From: Protonemura montana
Lineage: Eukaryota; Arthropoda; Insecta; Plecoptera; Nemouridae
DNA length: 64,000 bases
Assembly (NCBI GenBank): GCA_947568835.1
Contig: OX387608.1
Span: 8,098,001-8,162,000, forward strand
Direction: 5' to 3'
Shown: one piece after another, positions 53,946 to 64,000 of the stretch
Position numbering within the stretch: position 1 is the stretch's first letter
Layout: each line of letters starts with the position of its first letter
Translations under genes and position numbers: made by a program
The notes under the pieces: model-generated
Seen by the model: only the letters and a program-made list of their open reading frames with translations
The model's database searches: none
What the model was told of the DNA's origin: nothing

Positions 53946-54236
53946 TGGTAGTTGCTTCTAGGTTGAGTACCCTTTTTTTGTTGAGAGTAAGCCAATTTAA
54001 TTTCGTTATTTTTCTTAGATTACTCGCATTTGAGACTAGTTTACGCTCAAATAATCTTCATTTATGCCAACGTCAACGATTGGTTTTTATATGCACCGAC
54101 ATTTTCAGAGGTTTGTTAAAAAGGATGGGCGCAAGCGCCAGCTGGTGGTGCCTACCGTTACCACGCGCTTCGAAGACTTTAGCTCGGCAGTACATTTAAC
54201 ATTAGCGCTGGGACTCTTGACTAAACCTGCCAACCA
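53946..54236 (+). repeat. Dispersed ~290-bp element, best full-length copy
   Basis: Reference copy: ggtagttgcttctaggttga, a T-rich segment, gactagtttacgctcaaat, ccaacgtcaacgattgg, cagaggtttgttaaaaagg, gggcgcaagcgccagctgg, then taacattagcgctgggactc and ctaaacctgcc. The cgcaagcg part can form a small hairpin. It is non-coding and unclassified. Confidence 0.7.
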
Positions 54237-56509
54237 ATGGACGACTTACGAAAAGCTTAGTATTTTTATTAACAAAGTAACATATTTTAGTCTGTATCGA
54301 ATTGTTTTTGTTACCCTACAGAAGTAGGTACTTCATTATACATTTGAGAATTAAAACTAAAATACCTGTATTCCGGTATTAACCTTTTCCTAGAAAAATA
54401 ACAGGGTCAATATTTAATTTCTTCCTCCAACTGCTACAGAAATCCACTATAAACATACACTCATCTATATTTCGCTTATAAATCCGTCCCGTCTTTATAA
54501 AAGCTTTTCCACAACCACACAACCCCGAGCAGCGAATTCCTCAGAACACACTTAAACTTTTAAAACATCATGCTAATTCTTTCCCTTGCAAACTTCCTGT
54601 CTGCCCCTAAGGATTAGCGCTAACCACAGCCTCCTCGATACACCAAATGCATCGGTGCACATCGTTGTTCTCGGTGCATCCGCCGACAGCGCTGGCTGTA
54701 TTTTAATCGTCCCAGCGGCCTTGTGGCAGGAAACGAAATCACTTATTGACAACAGTTGCAAATCGCCCGTCGCTTCCATGTGGCAGTGGAGGTGCATGAA
54801 ACATTCATGAGCACTAGCAACTCTTGGTTTAGTTTATCATAGAGGCAAGGACGCCTAAACCGGCAGTAGCGTTGCTCCCAGCTGGTTGGGTAAATTATTT
54901 CAATATGATATTCTCACCAAATGCTCAGCACAGAGGCGGCTGCGAATTTCTGCTTTTTTGCGGAGAGCGAAACAAGCACACTGTCACCGAATGTCCAGCA
55001 CGTAGGCGACGGCAAGTGTCCGCTGTATTGCGTGGAGTGAACCAAGCGAAGGTGCAGGCAACTTAATTTGCCCTACAAGCACTTTTTCCGACATGCTCGT
55101 TTCCTTTATGTTACCTGGCGGTATAGCGGTAATGAAGTTGCAGTAATTTGCAGTGCAATTGACTGGCATCACTCCATCTATGAATATATATTGAGAGGTG
55201 CACAATTGAATTAATCATAGTGCTTAATTATTCATCACGCGAAGAAACAAAAAAGAAAAGCCGAATTTAACTCCAGCGGATCTGTGCATACTTGATCACG
55301 TGCTCATAGGTGGGGTATAATCTAATTATTTATCTATCAACTCGGCGCTGGGCTCGCGACTATCTCGACAACTATTTCCTGTGTATCTGTCTGGTGTGCA
55401 GTGAACGAACGTGAGTGGCACAGCTGCACGCGCGCTCTCTGTGGACCAGTTTGGCAAGCTGCATACACTGAAATTAACAGCCTTAAATTACCACTAGCGG
55501 TTTAATCTGATTTGTTTATTTAAATTTTATCGCAGTGCTATATTCATTTTGCTTTTGTAGTTGTAGGGTTGATTGTCTTTTGGTATGCATGCATAAAGGT
55601 AAACACACGCTGGATATTGTCAATACTTTTAATTTCGCTATTTTATCCCAAATAGCAGTAAAGGAGCATCTGATCATAAAAGCAAACAGTTGTTTAGAAA
55701 GATGCAACCTTATCACATGTTTAGGACTCTTATTGGTGAGAATACTAACATTTGCTTAAGAACAAATTTGGAAGTATGAAAATCTGAGTTAATTTTGGAA
55801 AAAATAGAAATGCTGCTGACTAGACAGCTGTTGCATTTAAATTACAGACAATTTGACAGACAAAAAATATTTGAACTTCTTATTCTCCCTAGAACAAAAC
55901 AATAAATGCCTAAGAACGAAAAACATTTTTTCCCTAAACGACACTTTTAGTAAAGAGAAAGCACCAAGAAAACTATGTTCATGCTTTGAGCAGAATTGCA
56001 AAGTATAATCATGTGTTTTTTTTTTTTTTTTTACTTTTGGACTATAAAGTCGCCAGGTAAACTAAAGCATATATCAAGTAAATTCGAACTTACCAAAAGC
56101 GCACTGTTCACATAACAGGGGGTACCAACACCGTACTTGCCCCGGGGCGGTTTCGTAACAAATAAGTGGGTGTCTATGTACGCACTATGCGTGCATGCGT
56201 GCCCCCCTCTTGATTGCTCTGTCTGTCACAAACAACAACTCACTTCAAAATGTTACGCACAGAAACGAGATAACCGTTTGTCATTTCATTGTTAACATGT
56301 AGGTAGGCTTAAACTTTCTTTGTGTCTATTTATATATTTACATACATTTTTCATCATATTTACAATATGGCATACCGAGTGACGTTTCCATGAGCGACCA
56401 TATTTCTGGTGGCTCTTATTCTGGGTTTTAAAGTAATTGGGTGCTATTCTTTTTTAAAATATATATGGCTTTTCATCATGCATTGAGTTTTGGTCCTGGA
56501 CTAAAAAAT
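54237..56509. other. Unique DNA with possible conserved non-coding element
   Basis: 54560-54860 is more GC-rich than its flanks and open on both strands, with clustered sites (ttaatcg, caacagttg, tgcaaat). That pattern suits an enhancer better than a gene. Other spots at 55270-55450 are unassigned. Poly(T) at 56014-56032. Confidence 0.35.
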
Positions 56510-56766
56510 GGTTTGGCGTGTTGAATTTCCATTTACCAATATGAGATGACCAAAGCTAAGCAACAATGCGCTAGGCCAGATATTGGATGGGTGTCCATCA
56601 TACACAAGGCCAGTTATTGTAATCCTAAGCCAATAGTCCCCTTGGTGGTCTTCGACAAAAGTAGGCTACGCGTCGGCACTGCTCTTGATCACCGAGGCTA
56701 TTAAAACCTGGGTCACATGTCCGGTCATCAAAACAGCGCTTCGCTAAAAACAAAAACTAATCAATC
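56510..56766 (+). mobile_element. 5S-SINE, internally deleted
   Basis: ggtttggcgtgttgaatttc, gctaagcaacaatgcgctag (A box and spacer) and attggatgggtgtccatcat (C box). A deletion then removes most of the body, and the 3' part runs to cttcgctaaaaac with an actaatcaatca tail. Confidence 0.85.
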
Positions 56767-57424
56767 ACTTAGTTATATTTACCTAATTAATAGCAAAATA
56801 GTATATAATTGTTGGCTTTCTGCAAACTTTTGGTTCAGAATTATCAGCCAATTTCACACAGAGATCCGCATTTTAAACCGAACTAGTATACAATACAAGA
56901 GAAACAATTGAACAACATCACCGTCGCCATGCTTTGTTTTCGTCGTCTGCGATTTCAATTGGAAACTTTTGCACCGCGTGGGGCGCTGTCGTCGCCGCTT
57001 CCATATCCAGTGTGTGTGTGCAGCTTGCAGCTGGGGACGCCCCCACCACCGTCGTCTGGAAACTGTCACGGCTGACGTAACGTCGCTGCCGTGGGAATGC
57101 CGACGCCGTCCTCTATTTGCTTTGATTTCTCGACGTAGTCTAGTTTAACGCTGTACCATCTGCGCATGGGGACAATATGTATGTCCGTGCTGTCGTATTT
57201 ACGACGGTGTAGTTATAGAGACAGAGTTATAAGCAGTCTGAATATTTCCAGTATCAATTTTGTGGTGTTTTATGATAAAAGAAAAGGTATGCGTTGATAT
57301 AGATATATAAATATGTTATGTACTTTTCTTGAACAATATTCTTTAGGTGTTTGTTGGATTTTGATTTAACCATAAGGTCGTGCTTTTGGGGTCATTGGAG
57401 CGGGTAATCCTTGTTAGCCACGTG

Positions 57425-57512
57425 TAGCCACGTGGGAACGGTGTTGATTGGGTCACGAGGATCGAACCAATGTTCTACCGCAGTAGCCGACTCAACGCTC
57501 TAATGACTTGGA
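57425..57512 (-). mobile_element. tRNA-like sequence (SINE head or pseudogene)
   Basis: On the minus strand gtcattagagcgttgagtcg precedes acattggttcgatcctcgtg (B box). Stems are incomplete, so it is a decayed tRNA-derived sequence. Confidence 0.4.
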
Positions 57513-60500
57513 GGCTTAAAATAAAAAATAAAATCTACTTGGCCCAGAAGTTCAGCCCTCTGGTATAAGCTTATAAAACAAAAGCCAAACACACAAAAAA
57601 AAAAATGAAACTTGAATGTGGAAAAAACTGAACGTTAATCCGTGATATGGAATAGGGTGGAACTGTATAGAGTTGATGCTTTAGAGCTACGTGAGTCTAC
57701 ACCCGGGTTTGCGAGGTGGATAAAAGGCAACATGGCCGTCGTCAGAGCCCTCTGGAGGTTGGCGCAACAAAGCTGCTTAGCGTGCGGGTCGGCCACTTGG
57801 AGTCGGTCATTTTTAGGAAGGCAGTGGTATTATTTGACTCTGGCGCTGGATTGGGCCGTGTCTTGCTAGTTTCAAGGTCGCTGCAAGTTTTCAAGGTTGT
57901 TTGTTTTTCTTTATTTTTATGTTTTTTCGAATTAACCCTGAAAGAAACATTGAAATAAACAACCGATTTTGTAAGTTCTCGGAAAGTCTTTGAAATAAGT
58001 CTTCGACATTATCCTCTGGTTATTTTGGTACTAAATCTATTATTGGCTTGAATTCAACCGTTTTACTACAATTTGACGCTCTAAAATACAGTTTCAAGTC
58101 TGTAGTTCTTGCTCCTTACTTGAATTAATTTTGTTTAATATTAGCTATAAAATTCTAGTTCGAAACCAGAGTCTTCACAAATAGAAAGCTTGTCTGTAAC
58201 TACATTTTATCCGCTATTGTCATTACCAACGCACGATAGCACTAGAACTGCACCCGGTGCACATGACGTTGCACCTGCTGCATAATGCATGACGCTGGAA
58301 AACGCATCAAAATGACTGCACTCACATGCGAAACAATCTCTTTATGCATATACCTGTACACTGCCCCCCACACACACTGCAACGCTTCAAAGTGCAGTTG
58401 CCTCGTTATTCGCATCGATTATAATTAGCCATTCGTTAGTTAATGTTTTCTATCTCTGGGTACCAACTAGGTAATTAGAAATTTATGTCTCATAATTTGA
58501 GCACTTTAATTTGAGCGCTGTTGCTTCGATTCCAGCGTCACAATTGCACGAGTTATTTCGAGCTACTTTTTAAATAATTTAGCACAATGTTAATTAAGTT
58601 GAGGCTCATCAGCGATTTTTTTTTTTAGTCCCGCCAAAAGCACGGTCTACCTGATGGTCTTTACGGGGTCCAGTGGGCACTGGCTATGATGCCACGATCT
58701 CTAATCTGCTTTAAGAGTAGCGAAGTCTAAGTGGGGAGCTAAGTCTGTTTGGTCCATCAATTATTTAAGATAAGTCTTCGAGTCTTATGTCTTGAGGATG
58801 TTATGCCTTGCGGATCCTGGGCACGACACCACGTGTGCTTCGTCTTGAGTAAGCTTCAGTTTCTACAGATATGCAGACCGACTTTAGTGTGAATGTTTCT
58901 GCATATTGATGCCAGTATCGTTTTTTTTTTTTTTTTTCAGTTGTGTACTACTTTTGAAAACTAAAAAATGTATATTTCTCTTAAAAAAAAATTCCCCTTT
59001 TGTAAACAGAAAAGAAGCCATATAATGGTTTATAGTCACTTGAAAAATGTTACTACCCTTTCTAAAAATCTTCATTCATAGCAATTTTGTTTCAGAATTA
59101 AGAATTTTAGATTGCATTTATATGACAACCAGTTGTGACTCAGCGATGCACTGTTAATGCAATAAAAGTTCTGTTTTTTTTTTGGCAAAATGCAGCTGAA
59201 ATTATTTCCCCTGTCTTTGAGAAACTTCGAAACGACCTGGGCTCTTTGTTGTTGCCATGTACTATACCAGGGTCAAACAGCGCGGTGCATTATCGGCTGA
59301 TTCCACTGCGCCGTGCAGACGGTTGGTACAACGTTCGCGTTGCCAGGCGATCTCATTACTTAGTAACGACGCTTTTACCTCGGCGTCGCGACGTCGCCGA
59401 CGCTGAAATCTTGGCGACGTCTTCATGTATACACTGGCAGTCGAGGCGTCCTGGGTTTATCAGAAATAAGTACTGCTTTCTCACTTCAATTCGCGGGCTT
59501 AACGTTTGTTTTCTTCATTTTGCATATCTACAACCGAACCTCTAAATCAGTTTTACATCGATTCTATTTCTTAAAATAAAAAAAAAAAACCGCCACCAAA
59601 ATGGCGCCTATAAGCATCAAATTTAATCCTTTTCACAAAAACGACTGAAAACATGTAATCTTTCTAAAGTCGACCTAATCGATGACCTAACTGCGATTTT
59701 ATTAATTGGAACTTATTTGTATTAAATTTAAGGTCCTGCTATTTGAGATTTGCCGATTAAAACGTGTTAGGGCTTTCAATTTTTGGTTTCTGCACGAGCC
59801 TATATTTGTGTCGATGTTAAAAAAAAGTTCACACCGTATACAGACACCAAATGCGTCTTATCTCAAACCATATTTTTCCAAATTTAATATTTTCAAATCT
59901 TTAATTATACGGTGCTCATATGTGCTTTCCCATAAATCTAATAATAATTCACCGGACAATGTTGAAGCGAAACACCTTCCAAAGTTTCTCACGGCACCCG
60001 AATGACCAAGCCGCCCGAACACAGGTGTCCCGACGTCGTCCATGACCCTAACCAGACTTCGAACACAGGACTCCGCCAAGCGGAAGTCTTGCCACTTCAC
60101 GGTCCCGTGCGTTCTTTTTGTTTTGTTTTAATCTCGATATTGGCAACGCGAGAGACTCTTTAAGTTATTGCCCGAGCAACGGGGTGGACAATAGCGCGCG
60201 TGCATGCGGGGTTCCTAGAAGGCGCTGGATCTGAGAAGTAGTACGATGCGCTTTTTGTTCGTCTCGCTGCCACCTGGAAATTGGTGCATTCGTTTGAATG
60301 CGTCCGGCGTTTGGCAGGTGTTTTGCTTTTCGTGAGCTGCAATCCATTATCGGAATTGTTTGTTTTCAGTAGTTCTCTTTGTACCTATATTTTTTTTTTT
60401 TGCTTAGAACGTGCAATTTATAGAATGGAAATAATATTCTGGAAGGCGCTGCAAAAAGTAATTAGCGAAAATACTTTTTATTTCATTTACCACCTACCTT

Positions 60501-60792
60501 GTTTTGTTTAGCAGTTTTTGTCTTGTTTATAACTCGTTTTTTGGTTATTTTCTGTTGTGATAACAATGCTGGCGGTGTTAAGATTATAAAATTAACGATT
60601 TTTTTCAACCCTGTTGACCACCGCCCTGAGCAGCGGAAACCCTGGTTTGCTACCCCCGTTAGATAAGGGTACAACTTTCAAGATTGATTTTAATGAGACT
60701 ACAATTCACCGTGACATAGGAAATTGAAGATCAACGACGTGAGCTTGGTAGTGAAGCCACGAGTATAGTTTTTATTGGTTTTTGTATATATA
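57513..60792. other. Long unique stretch
   Basis: 58200-58600 has dense homeodomain-type and tgcat motifs, possibly regulatory. T-run at 58920-58937. A GC-rich part at 59220-59470 includes gcgttgccagg (RFX-like) in a 136-codon plus frame with no recognised product. No gene called. Confidence 0.35.
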
Positions 60793-60897
60793 TAAATTTA
60801 GTTGTCCTTTACTTAGCATTCAAAACCCATTTCAAATAGTTTTTCTTAAAACTAGTGCTAACCATAAATCAAGTAGACATGAGTCTAAAAACCATCA
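60793..60897 (-). repeat. Dispersed repeat with cccgacgtttcg motif, truncated copy 3
   Basis: Inverted match to the first 100 bases of 19788-19955, ending at the shared terminus aaaaaccatca. The gacgtttcg part is absent. Confidence 0.72.
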
Positions 60898-61382
60898 TAT
60901 ATGAATATGTATTTTCATTAATCGTGTTACCGGCATTAGGATGATACAGACATTACACCCGTATCAAATAACTGACTGCACGTGCCGAATGATTAAATTA
61001 AAAACACTCGGTACTGCAATGTTTTCCAATTTGTCTCCGAGCCTCTGCTCTAAATTGATAAATAGCGCAATGAATTCCCGATTCAGCTGCAACGGTAACT
61101 CCATTCTGTTGATTCACCTATTTACTTGTCTGTTTTCCATATCGCGTACGTACACCATGAATAATCAATGACCGCGATACATTCCTAAACGTAGTTTTTC
61201 TGCGATCGCTTGGTCATGGCTCCACTATGCATACCATGCCTTCAAATGACCCGATTTTCCCCTGGAAATTCCACTGAAATTGTGCACAGTGTTCCTTTCA
61301 ACTGCGCGCGGTAAGCGAAAATTGCTGCAAAAATTTTCGGTGCCCTCTGTGAAACGGAAGACAAAATTATTTGGATGAACAA
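60898..61382. other. Unique sequence
   Basis: No gene or repeat recognised. Confidence 0.45.
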
Positions 61383-61530
61383 ATACATCAAATACACTAG
61401 AATCGTCTCAAAAAGCCAGTGTCCAGATATCTCAATGGTTCAGAGCAACACCCGCGAACGGTGGAGATCGGGGTTCGAGTCCGCGTTTGGGCATCAATTT
61501 TTGAGACGGTTATAGTGTTGTTAATAATAA
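61383..61530 (+). mobile_element. tRNA-like SINE with inverted ends, copy 2
   Basis: CACTAGAATCGTCTCAAAAA at 61395-61414 and its near-inverse (18 of 20) ending at 61517 frame a tRNA-like core. The core has a 7-bp acceptor-like pairing (gtgtcca/tgggcat), the caccCGCGAACggtg arm and a perfect B box, ggttcgagtcc. An (AAT)n tail follows. Relative to 19440-19556 it keeps about 23 extra bases before the right inverted end. Confidence 0.68.
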
Positions 61531-61576
61531 TAATATAAGACAAAATTATTATTTTCTTCGGGATACATTAAAAACA

Positions 61577-61894
61577 ATGGACGCTCGCGAGCGGGTAATC
61601 CACGAAGCTGGAGACATTTTTCAATCAAAAAACATCAACAGAACATGGAAAATAAGAGAAGGAAATGTAAAAGAAAAGCTCTTTTCATCTTTCGCGTTAC
61701 CAAGTCACGGAAAATGCACTTTGCAAGTCGATGCCCCAGACAGAATGCACATTTGCATTAAACAATTAATGCATAAGTGCATCACGGGGAATTGGATAAA
61801 GGCAAGCCACGGCCACCAGTGTTGTGCTACGTCTATATGTGTACCTGGGGAGGGTAAAGCAGTTATCTATACGCTCGACGGTGCTGCTAATTAA
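61577..61894 (+). CDS. Candidate small ORF, 105 codons
   Basis: ATG in a strong Kozak-like context (aaaacaATGG). A 105-codon frame MDARERVIHEAGDIF... runs to TAA at 61892-61894, and AATAAA follows at about 61901. The product is basic, with several C and H residues; no known domain recognised. Third-position GC is near average, so coding is not well supported. The DNA also carries atttgcat, acaattaatgcat and similar POU/homeodomain-type sites, so a conserved regulatory element is an equal alternative. Confidence 0.2.
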   Translation: MDARERVIHEAGDIFQSKNINRTWKIREGNVKEKLFSSFALPSHGKCTLQVDAPDRMHICIKQLMHKCITGNWIKASHGHQCCATSICVPGEGKAVIYTLDGAAN

Positions 61895-62014
61895 TAATGC
61901 AATAAAACAGGGTGTGGGTGGCAGTAATTAGAGTATGGCAGGGGTGTGGGATGCTTTCAGAGGCCGCTTTATCCGTGAAGGGGTGCCATCGGAGAGGGGT
62001 GTGGGTGGTAGGGT

Positions 62015-62036
62015 GGGGGGGGGGGGGGGGGGGGGG
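62015..62036 (+). repeat. Poly(G) run
   Basis: About 22 consecutive G; may form a G-quadruplex. Confidence 0.95.
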
Positions 62037-62112
62037 TTGTTACCGATGTAGTTTTGTGCTAATATTTTAATAATAATATGTTGTATAAAGATGATTATTT
62101 TGGGATTTATCC

Positions 62113-62142
62113 GTGTTTGCTCTGCGGGCTGCGTTCAGGAGC
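62113..62142 (+). repeat. Dispersed gctctgcgggctgcg repeat, copy 3
   Basis: gtgtttgctctgcgggctgc then gttcaggagc. Closest to the left-hand part of the minus-strand copy at 47979-48045. Confidence 0.6.
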
Positions 62143-62612
62143 ACATTTTTTTGGCACTGTACACTTCCAGAAATGTATAGAAATTAAAAGAAAACCGAAC
62201 AAAAAAGCTTTCACTGCATAAATTGATGCTAGAAAAGCCCTGAGTATCGAATTTTTTTATTTTGATTGGTTTAAGTTGACCGACAAGCTGGCATATATGT
62301 TCTATTTAAATAACTGGCAACATTTTCTGAATGTAGCTGTCGAAATTGACGAGAAATCTTAGTAGCACAGAACTGGTTAAGTATTTCTATTCGCTAAATT
62401 GATCCAATTTCTGGTATCGTCAGCGTCTTATTCTCACGGGTAGGTAATAACAAAAGTAATTGTAAATACGTGTTTGTACCGCCAATTACCGTTTTATTTT
62501 CTTTCCATTCTCCTCGTTTCTACTACTCTAGGTGCACATCGACAATTACGCAGCTCTACAGTTTAACTCAATCCTAGAATATCAACTAATTACCCTGGTT
62601 CTCTGCAAACAC

Positions 62613-62630
62613 GCCCCCCCCCCCCCCCCC
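62613..62630 (+). repeat. Poly(C) run
   Basis: About 18 consecutive C, followed by a short CA repeat at 62638-62650. Confidence 0.95.
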
Positions 62631-63671
62631 TTCACCAACACACACACACATATCTAACGCCCTCACGTATTCGTCGATGCATCATGCCGTTGCACATAAC
62701 TGCATAGCACCAGCCACCGCACATGGTGCAACTGTAAACTGCATCTCTGCCGCGAATGCAATTAAAACAAGTGCATGTTACTGTAGTCCTTAGAATCGGG
62801 TTCGCATAATACGTGAGCATACAGCTTGCAGTGGATTACAACCACGGCCAATTGAATGCTAGACACCACCCAGCGTGTTTCAGGATGTTTCAATATTGAA
62901 TCCAGGTAGCTCATTATATAGATATGTGCACCTTTGTTTTTTGTACCATCCTTAGGTGCTTTAACTACGGAATGTGATTTATTTGAAATAAGCGTAACTC
63001 GTATTCCGCATTAGTCAAGCTTTACCGCCGTTATGAGTATACGTGTTTTCATTACTCACTCTTTAATGATAAGTAATTACGGTAATATGAAGCTTAATTG
63101 CTGTGTGCAATTATTTAGAACCGAGTTACGAATGGAGATGGTGTTTGCGTATAGGTTTTTGACGTTGGTATTCGTTAATGATGTACGTCTAATGCGTGTG
63201 TGACAGTGGTGAACATGTTTCTTGTGTTTCCGCTACCTTTGAGAGCGAGCTCATGTGAAATACTCGAGTTTTCTTTGAAAATGTGCACGGTGAACATTTT
63301 GAAATTTTATTAAAATTTTTTTTTTTTTTTTTTTCGGAGTGCGTTTTGTGGTCCTGTGCCGTCGAGTGTTTTTGACTGAATCCAAATCTAGTCGGCTGTG
63401 CAACGAGAGCTTGCAATTATTTTGTTTTTAATTGAAGTGGCGTACATCATGTTTGTATATACATATATATATTTATATATGTTAAGAAACGAGTTGTCTC
63501 GTGAAATATTTTGCAGAATTTTTTCTTGCTTCTCTATATATTCAAACGAATGGCGCCGATCTGAAATGAGCTGTCAGTTACAAAAACAGTTGAGTGTGCG
63601 CTGCTCCCAACGTCTATAGATGAGCGAAACACGGTGCTCTTGATGACATGCCATTTTGACGCACACGGGAC

Positions 63672-63698
63672 ATTTTTTTTTTTTTTTTTTTTTTTTTC
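63672..63698 (+). repeat. Poly(T) run
   Basis: About 27 consecutive T. Confidence 0.95.
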
Positions 63699-64000
63699 GG
63701 TACTCTTCAGAAATGTATATGGGAATGTTTTTTTGAAATATCTGTTGCGGTCGATTTGAGGTACCGCCGCATTTTTTTTAGGGGACAGAGTGCACTGTAA
63801 ACACTGTGCTCTCTGTTATCTCTGAACGCCCACCCCTAGGACCCCGACGACCGACATATATGAAGTCACGGGAGGTGGCCGTTTATGCGATGCCGCGAAA
63901 CGTCAATTGCTCAGTGTCAAACGGAGAAATAACTCAAAAAAATACACTCATCTATCAAGATATGCGCCATCTATAGTTGTTTGGCTGGAAATGTTGTTTT

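Larger units (their letters stand above)
61900..64000. other. Unique DNA with homopolymers
   Basis: No gene recognised. A good pyrimidine-rich acceptor-like site ends at 62531, followed by an open frame (VHIDNYAALQFNSILEYQ) but no good donor. AT-rich beyond, with poly(T) runs at about 63314-63334. Confidence 0.4.

Noticed and set aside
59135..59545. 136-codon plus frame in a GC-rich patch
   Set aside because: Starts at an alternative codon, no domain, and stops are scarce simply because the patch is CpG-rich.
61417..61495. Functional tRNA gene
   Set aside because: Base 33 is not T, stems are imperfect, and the same core with non-tRNA flanks occurs at 19440-19556, so it is a mobile element.
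62532..62620. Open frame VHIDNYAALQFNSILEYQ after a very good acceptor
   Set aside because: No convincing donor (only GTTCTC) and it runs into poly(C). Kept only as a note.

Overview
This is an animal nuclear genome window with about 40% GC overall. It is AT-rich with scattered CpG-rich patches of roughly 200-400 bp. It has no bacterial gene layout, almost no long open frames, and many short interspersed elements, minisatellites and microsatellites. The commonest family is a 5S-rRNA-headed SINE with a 3' tail of the gcgtcgttaaacaccac type. That tail, together with the LINE fragment and tRNA-derived SINEs, fits a marine invertebrate, most likely a mollusc or another lophotrochozoan. This taxonomic guess rests on the repeats only. 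No complete conserved protein-coding gene was recognised, so the window is probably intergenic or intronic.

Layout. Bases 1-4108 hold a head-to-tail array of four units of about 1.06-1.09 kb; the last is a shorter, rearranged copy. The array runs off the left edge. Each unit ends in a small hairpin followed 8 bases later by CTAG and then T, which is what the 3' end of a Helitron looks like (in unit 1 the CTAG is cut by a junction deletion). From 6.4 to 8.7 kb there is a cluster of 5S-derived SINEs, one split by a 5'-truncated LINE carrying the last part of a reverse transcriptase ORF. From 9.6 to 12.6 kb come simple repeats, a pyrimidine-rich tract, a CpG-rich patch with a full CRE, and further SINEs. 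From 13.2 to 14.8 kb there are a possible terminal exon, an 87-bp tandem repeat (2.6 copies) and a very uniform 46-bp minisatellite (9 copies). The stretch 15.7-22.1 kb is rich in SINEs, with one clearly nested inside another at 21.3-22.1 kb, and contains a good candidate coding exon at 20867-20929. A second candidate exon, GC-rich in AT-rich surroundings, lies at 26097-26162. From 27 to 43 kb there are sparse repeats and several CpG-rich patches. A 43-bp minisatellite (14 copies), with CACGTG in 13 copies, fills 47.2-47.8 kb. A possible two-exon small gene on the minus strand lies at 49.5-51.0 kb. The right end (52-64 kb) holds more SINE copies, tRNA-derived elements, an ORF with a good Kozak context at 61.6 kb, and long homopolymers.

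Nothing here works as an operon or pathway. What the window shows best is repeat biology. A 5S-promoter SINE is present in about 20 full or partial copies, two with visible insertion duplications. An unclassified dispersed family of about 290 bp occurs at about nine sites. Three smaller dispersed families and a tRNA-like element with inverted ends are also present. Exon calls are hypotheses from splice signals, reading frame and codon third-position GC, and are marked as such.
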